A stretch of 6,535 nucleotides of DNA from an uncultured Porphyromonadaceae bacterium. Its GTDB lineage: Bacteria > Bacteroidota > Bacteroidia > Bacteroidales > Muribaculaceae. The translations under genes and the position numbers were made by a program. The DNA lies in assembly GCA_900544305.1 (NCBI GenBank), contig UQUV01000073.1, forward strand, positions 1-6,535. Direction: 5' to 3'. The notes under the pieces were generated by a model. The model ran no database searches. It was given only the letters and a program-made list of their open reading frames with translations, and was not told where the DNA came from. Positions 5,966 through 6,535 of this stretch are shown one piece after another (position 1 is the first letter of the stretch; every line of letters starts with the position of its first letter).

Positions 5966-6310
5966 ATGATTGAGATACAAAAAACAGATCCGGCTATGAT
6001 TGCCAACAATCTTACGCCGACATACCCCACCCACCCCGGCACAGTATTGAAAGAAGAAATAGAATACCGCAAGCTCTCCCAACGTAAGTTGGCTGGGCAG
6101 ATGGGCATTTCCTACAAGATGCTGAACGACATCCTCAACTGCCGCCGTCCGGTCACGGCACAGACGGCAATGCTTTTTGAGGCGGCCCTCAATGTTCCGG
6201 CGGATTCACTAATGCGCTTACAAATAAAATACAACATGCAGCAGGTTGCCGCCGACCCCTCCTTTATGGAGCGGCTCAAACAAGTGCGCAAGTATGCCGC
6301 CATATTGTAA
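5966..6310 (+). CDS. higA: HigA-type antitoxin (XRE-family helix-turn-helix)
   Basis: 114 residues from the ATG at 5966, which lies 10 bp after the toxin stop; an internal ATG at 5996 (residue 11) is an alternative. An upstream in-frame start at 5909 would overlap the toxin gene and add 19 residues with no family match, so I reject it. The HigA signature THPGTVLKEEIEYRKLS spans 22-38. The helix-turn-helix follows (QRKLAGQMGISYKMLNDILN, about 39-58), then the conserved RRPVTAQTAMLFEAALNVP (60-78) and the end-of-domain LQIKYNMQ. HigA neutralises HigB by binding it and represses the operon by binding operator DNA; the perfect inverted repeat at 5570-5596 is the obvious candidate. The C-terminal tail of about 25 residues (ERLKQVRKY) is basic. 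Confidence 0.92.
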   Translation: MIEIQKTDPAMIANNLTPTYPTHPGTVLKEEIEYRKLSQRKLAGQMGISYKMLNDILNCRRPVTAQTAMLFEAALNVPADSLMRLQIKYNMQQVAADPSFMERLKQVRKYAAIL

Positions 6311-6331
6311 GTACTGACACATTGAAAATTT

Positions 6332-6372
6332 ATCGTCCCGTTCTTCTGCTACGAAAAGCGGGACGATTTTTT
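6332..6372 (+). terminator. Intrinsic terminator of the higBA operon
   Basis: ATCGTCCCG (6332-6340) pairs perfectly with CGGGACGAT (6359-6367), followed by T to 6372. The loop is 18 nt and could contain a small CTT/AAG inner pairing. It starts 21 bp after the higA stop. An A-rich stretch just before the stem suggests weak function from the opposite side too. Confidence 0.88.
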
Positions 6373-6405
6373 CTATAGGGAGCGAAACAAACGGAGACAT
6401 TAAAA

Positions 6406-6465
6406 GGTTATGGTTTAGAGGTTATCGGTTAGCGTCTGCAAACCGTAAACCGTAAACTGTAAACT
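6406..6465 (+). repeat. Heptad-repeat palindromic element, copy 2
   Basis: Same plan and orientation as the copy at 5450-5513: four GGTT-led units (6406-6433, lengths 6, 8, 7 and 7), a 4-nt spacer (6434-6437), then four heptads (6438-6465: GCAAACC, GTAAACC, GTAAACT, GTAAACT). The core 6440-6464 is identical over 25 bp to 5488-5512. The first arm is more degenerate than in copy 1, and the spacer is 4 nt shorter. It lies 33 bp after the higBA terminator, so the two copies bracket the toxin-antitoxin module. Confidence 0.8.
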
Positions 6466-6491
6466 CATATAAAAACTCGGACATAAGTTAC

Positions 6492-6499
6492 TATGTTTG
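6492..6499 (+). promoter_or_regulatory. Possible -7 box for a gene beyond the right edge
   Basis: TATGTTTG matches TAnnTTTG. No TTTG-like element is seen 19 bp upstream. A purine-rich stretch at 6521-6532 (GAAAAAAGAGGC) could be a ribosome-binding region, but no start codon follows within the window. Confidence 0.4.
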
Positions 6500-6535
6500 C
6501 AATTGGAACGCCGACATTTAGAAAAAAGAGGCGGC

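Noticed and set aside
5538..6358. Shared 11-mer GCTACGAAAAG at 5538-5548 and 6348-6358
   Set aside because: Several identical 11-mer pairs are expected by chance in a 6.5-kb window, and one copy lies in a terminator loop, so this is not evidence of a second repeat family.
5450..6465. Heptad elements as a CRISPR array or an insertion-sequence end pair
   Set aside because: The units are contiguous 7-mers with no 30-40 nt spacers. The two elements are direct rather than inverted copies, and there is no transposase between them.

Overview
The window looks like chromosomal DNA from a Bacteroidales member of the Bacteroidota (Bacteroides, Prevotella or Parabacteroides-like; genus not resolvable by eye). 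The evidence is the Bacteroidota-type -7 box TAnnTTTG in front of several genes, the weak Shine-Dalgarno sequences, a PorQ-type outer-membrane protein, and a TonB C-terminal-domain protein of the kind common in this phylum.

Left half, minus strand (3317 down to 1): a tightly packed gene run porQ - cmk - ispH - crp/fnr-type regulator, followed by the start of a further small unidentified gene cut by the window edge. porQ and cmk overlap by 4 bp (ATGA). The cmk stop is followed directly by the ispH GTG start, and the regulator starts 8 bp after ispH. This looks like one operon joining an outer-membrane protein, a nucleotide kinase and the last enzyme of the MEP isoprenoid pathway, with a one-domain-sensor regulator behind them.

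Middle, plus strand (3541-5438): divergent from porQ lies a small exported TonB C-terminal-domain protein with a good phylum-type promoter and a clear intrinsic terminator. After a 230-bp intergenic stretch comes a Bcr/CflA-type major facilitator drug exporter with its own predicted promoter.

Right end, plus strand (5439-6535): a toxin-first type II toxin-antitoxin module (higB-higA). A perfect 11-bp inverted repeat lies just upstream of its -7 box, and a strong intrinsic terminator follows it. The module is bracketed by two same-orientation copies of an unusual 60-64 bp element. Each copy has four GGTTNNN-like heptads, a short spacer and four GTAAACY-like heptads, that is, an imperfect palindrome with 7-nt internal periodicity. 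This bracketing is the least ordinary structure in the window and suggests that higBA is a movable or excisable cassette next to the exporter gene. A promoter-like box near the right edge suggests another gene begins just outside.

I see no RNA genes, CRISPR array, transposase or integrase. Apart from the heptad-repeat bracketing the region is ordinary, and I find no clear evidence for a wholly new multi-gene system.
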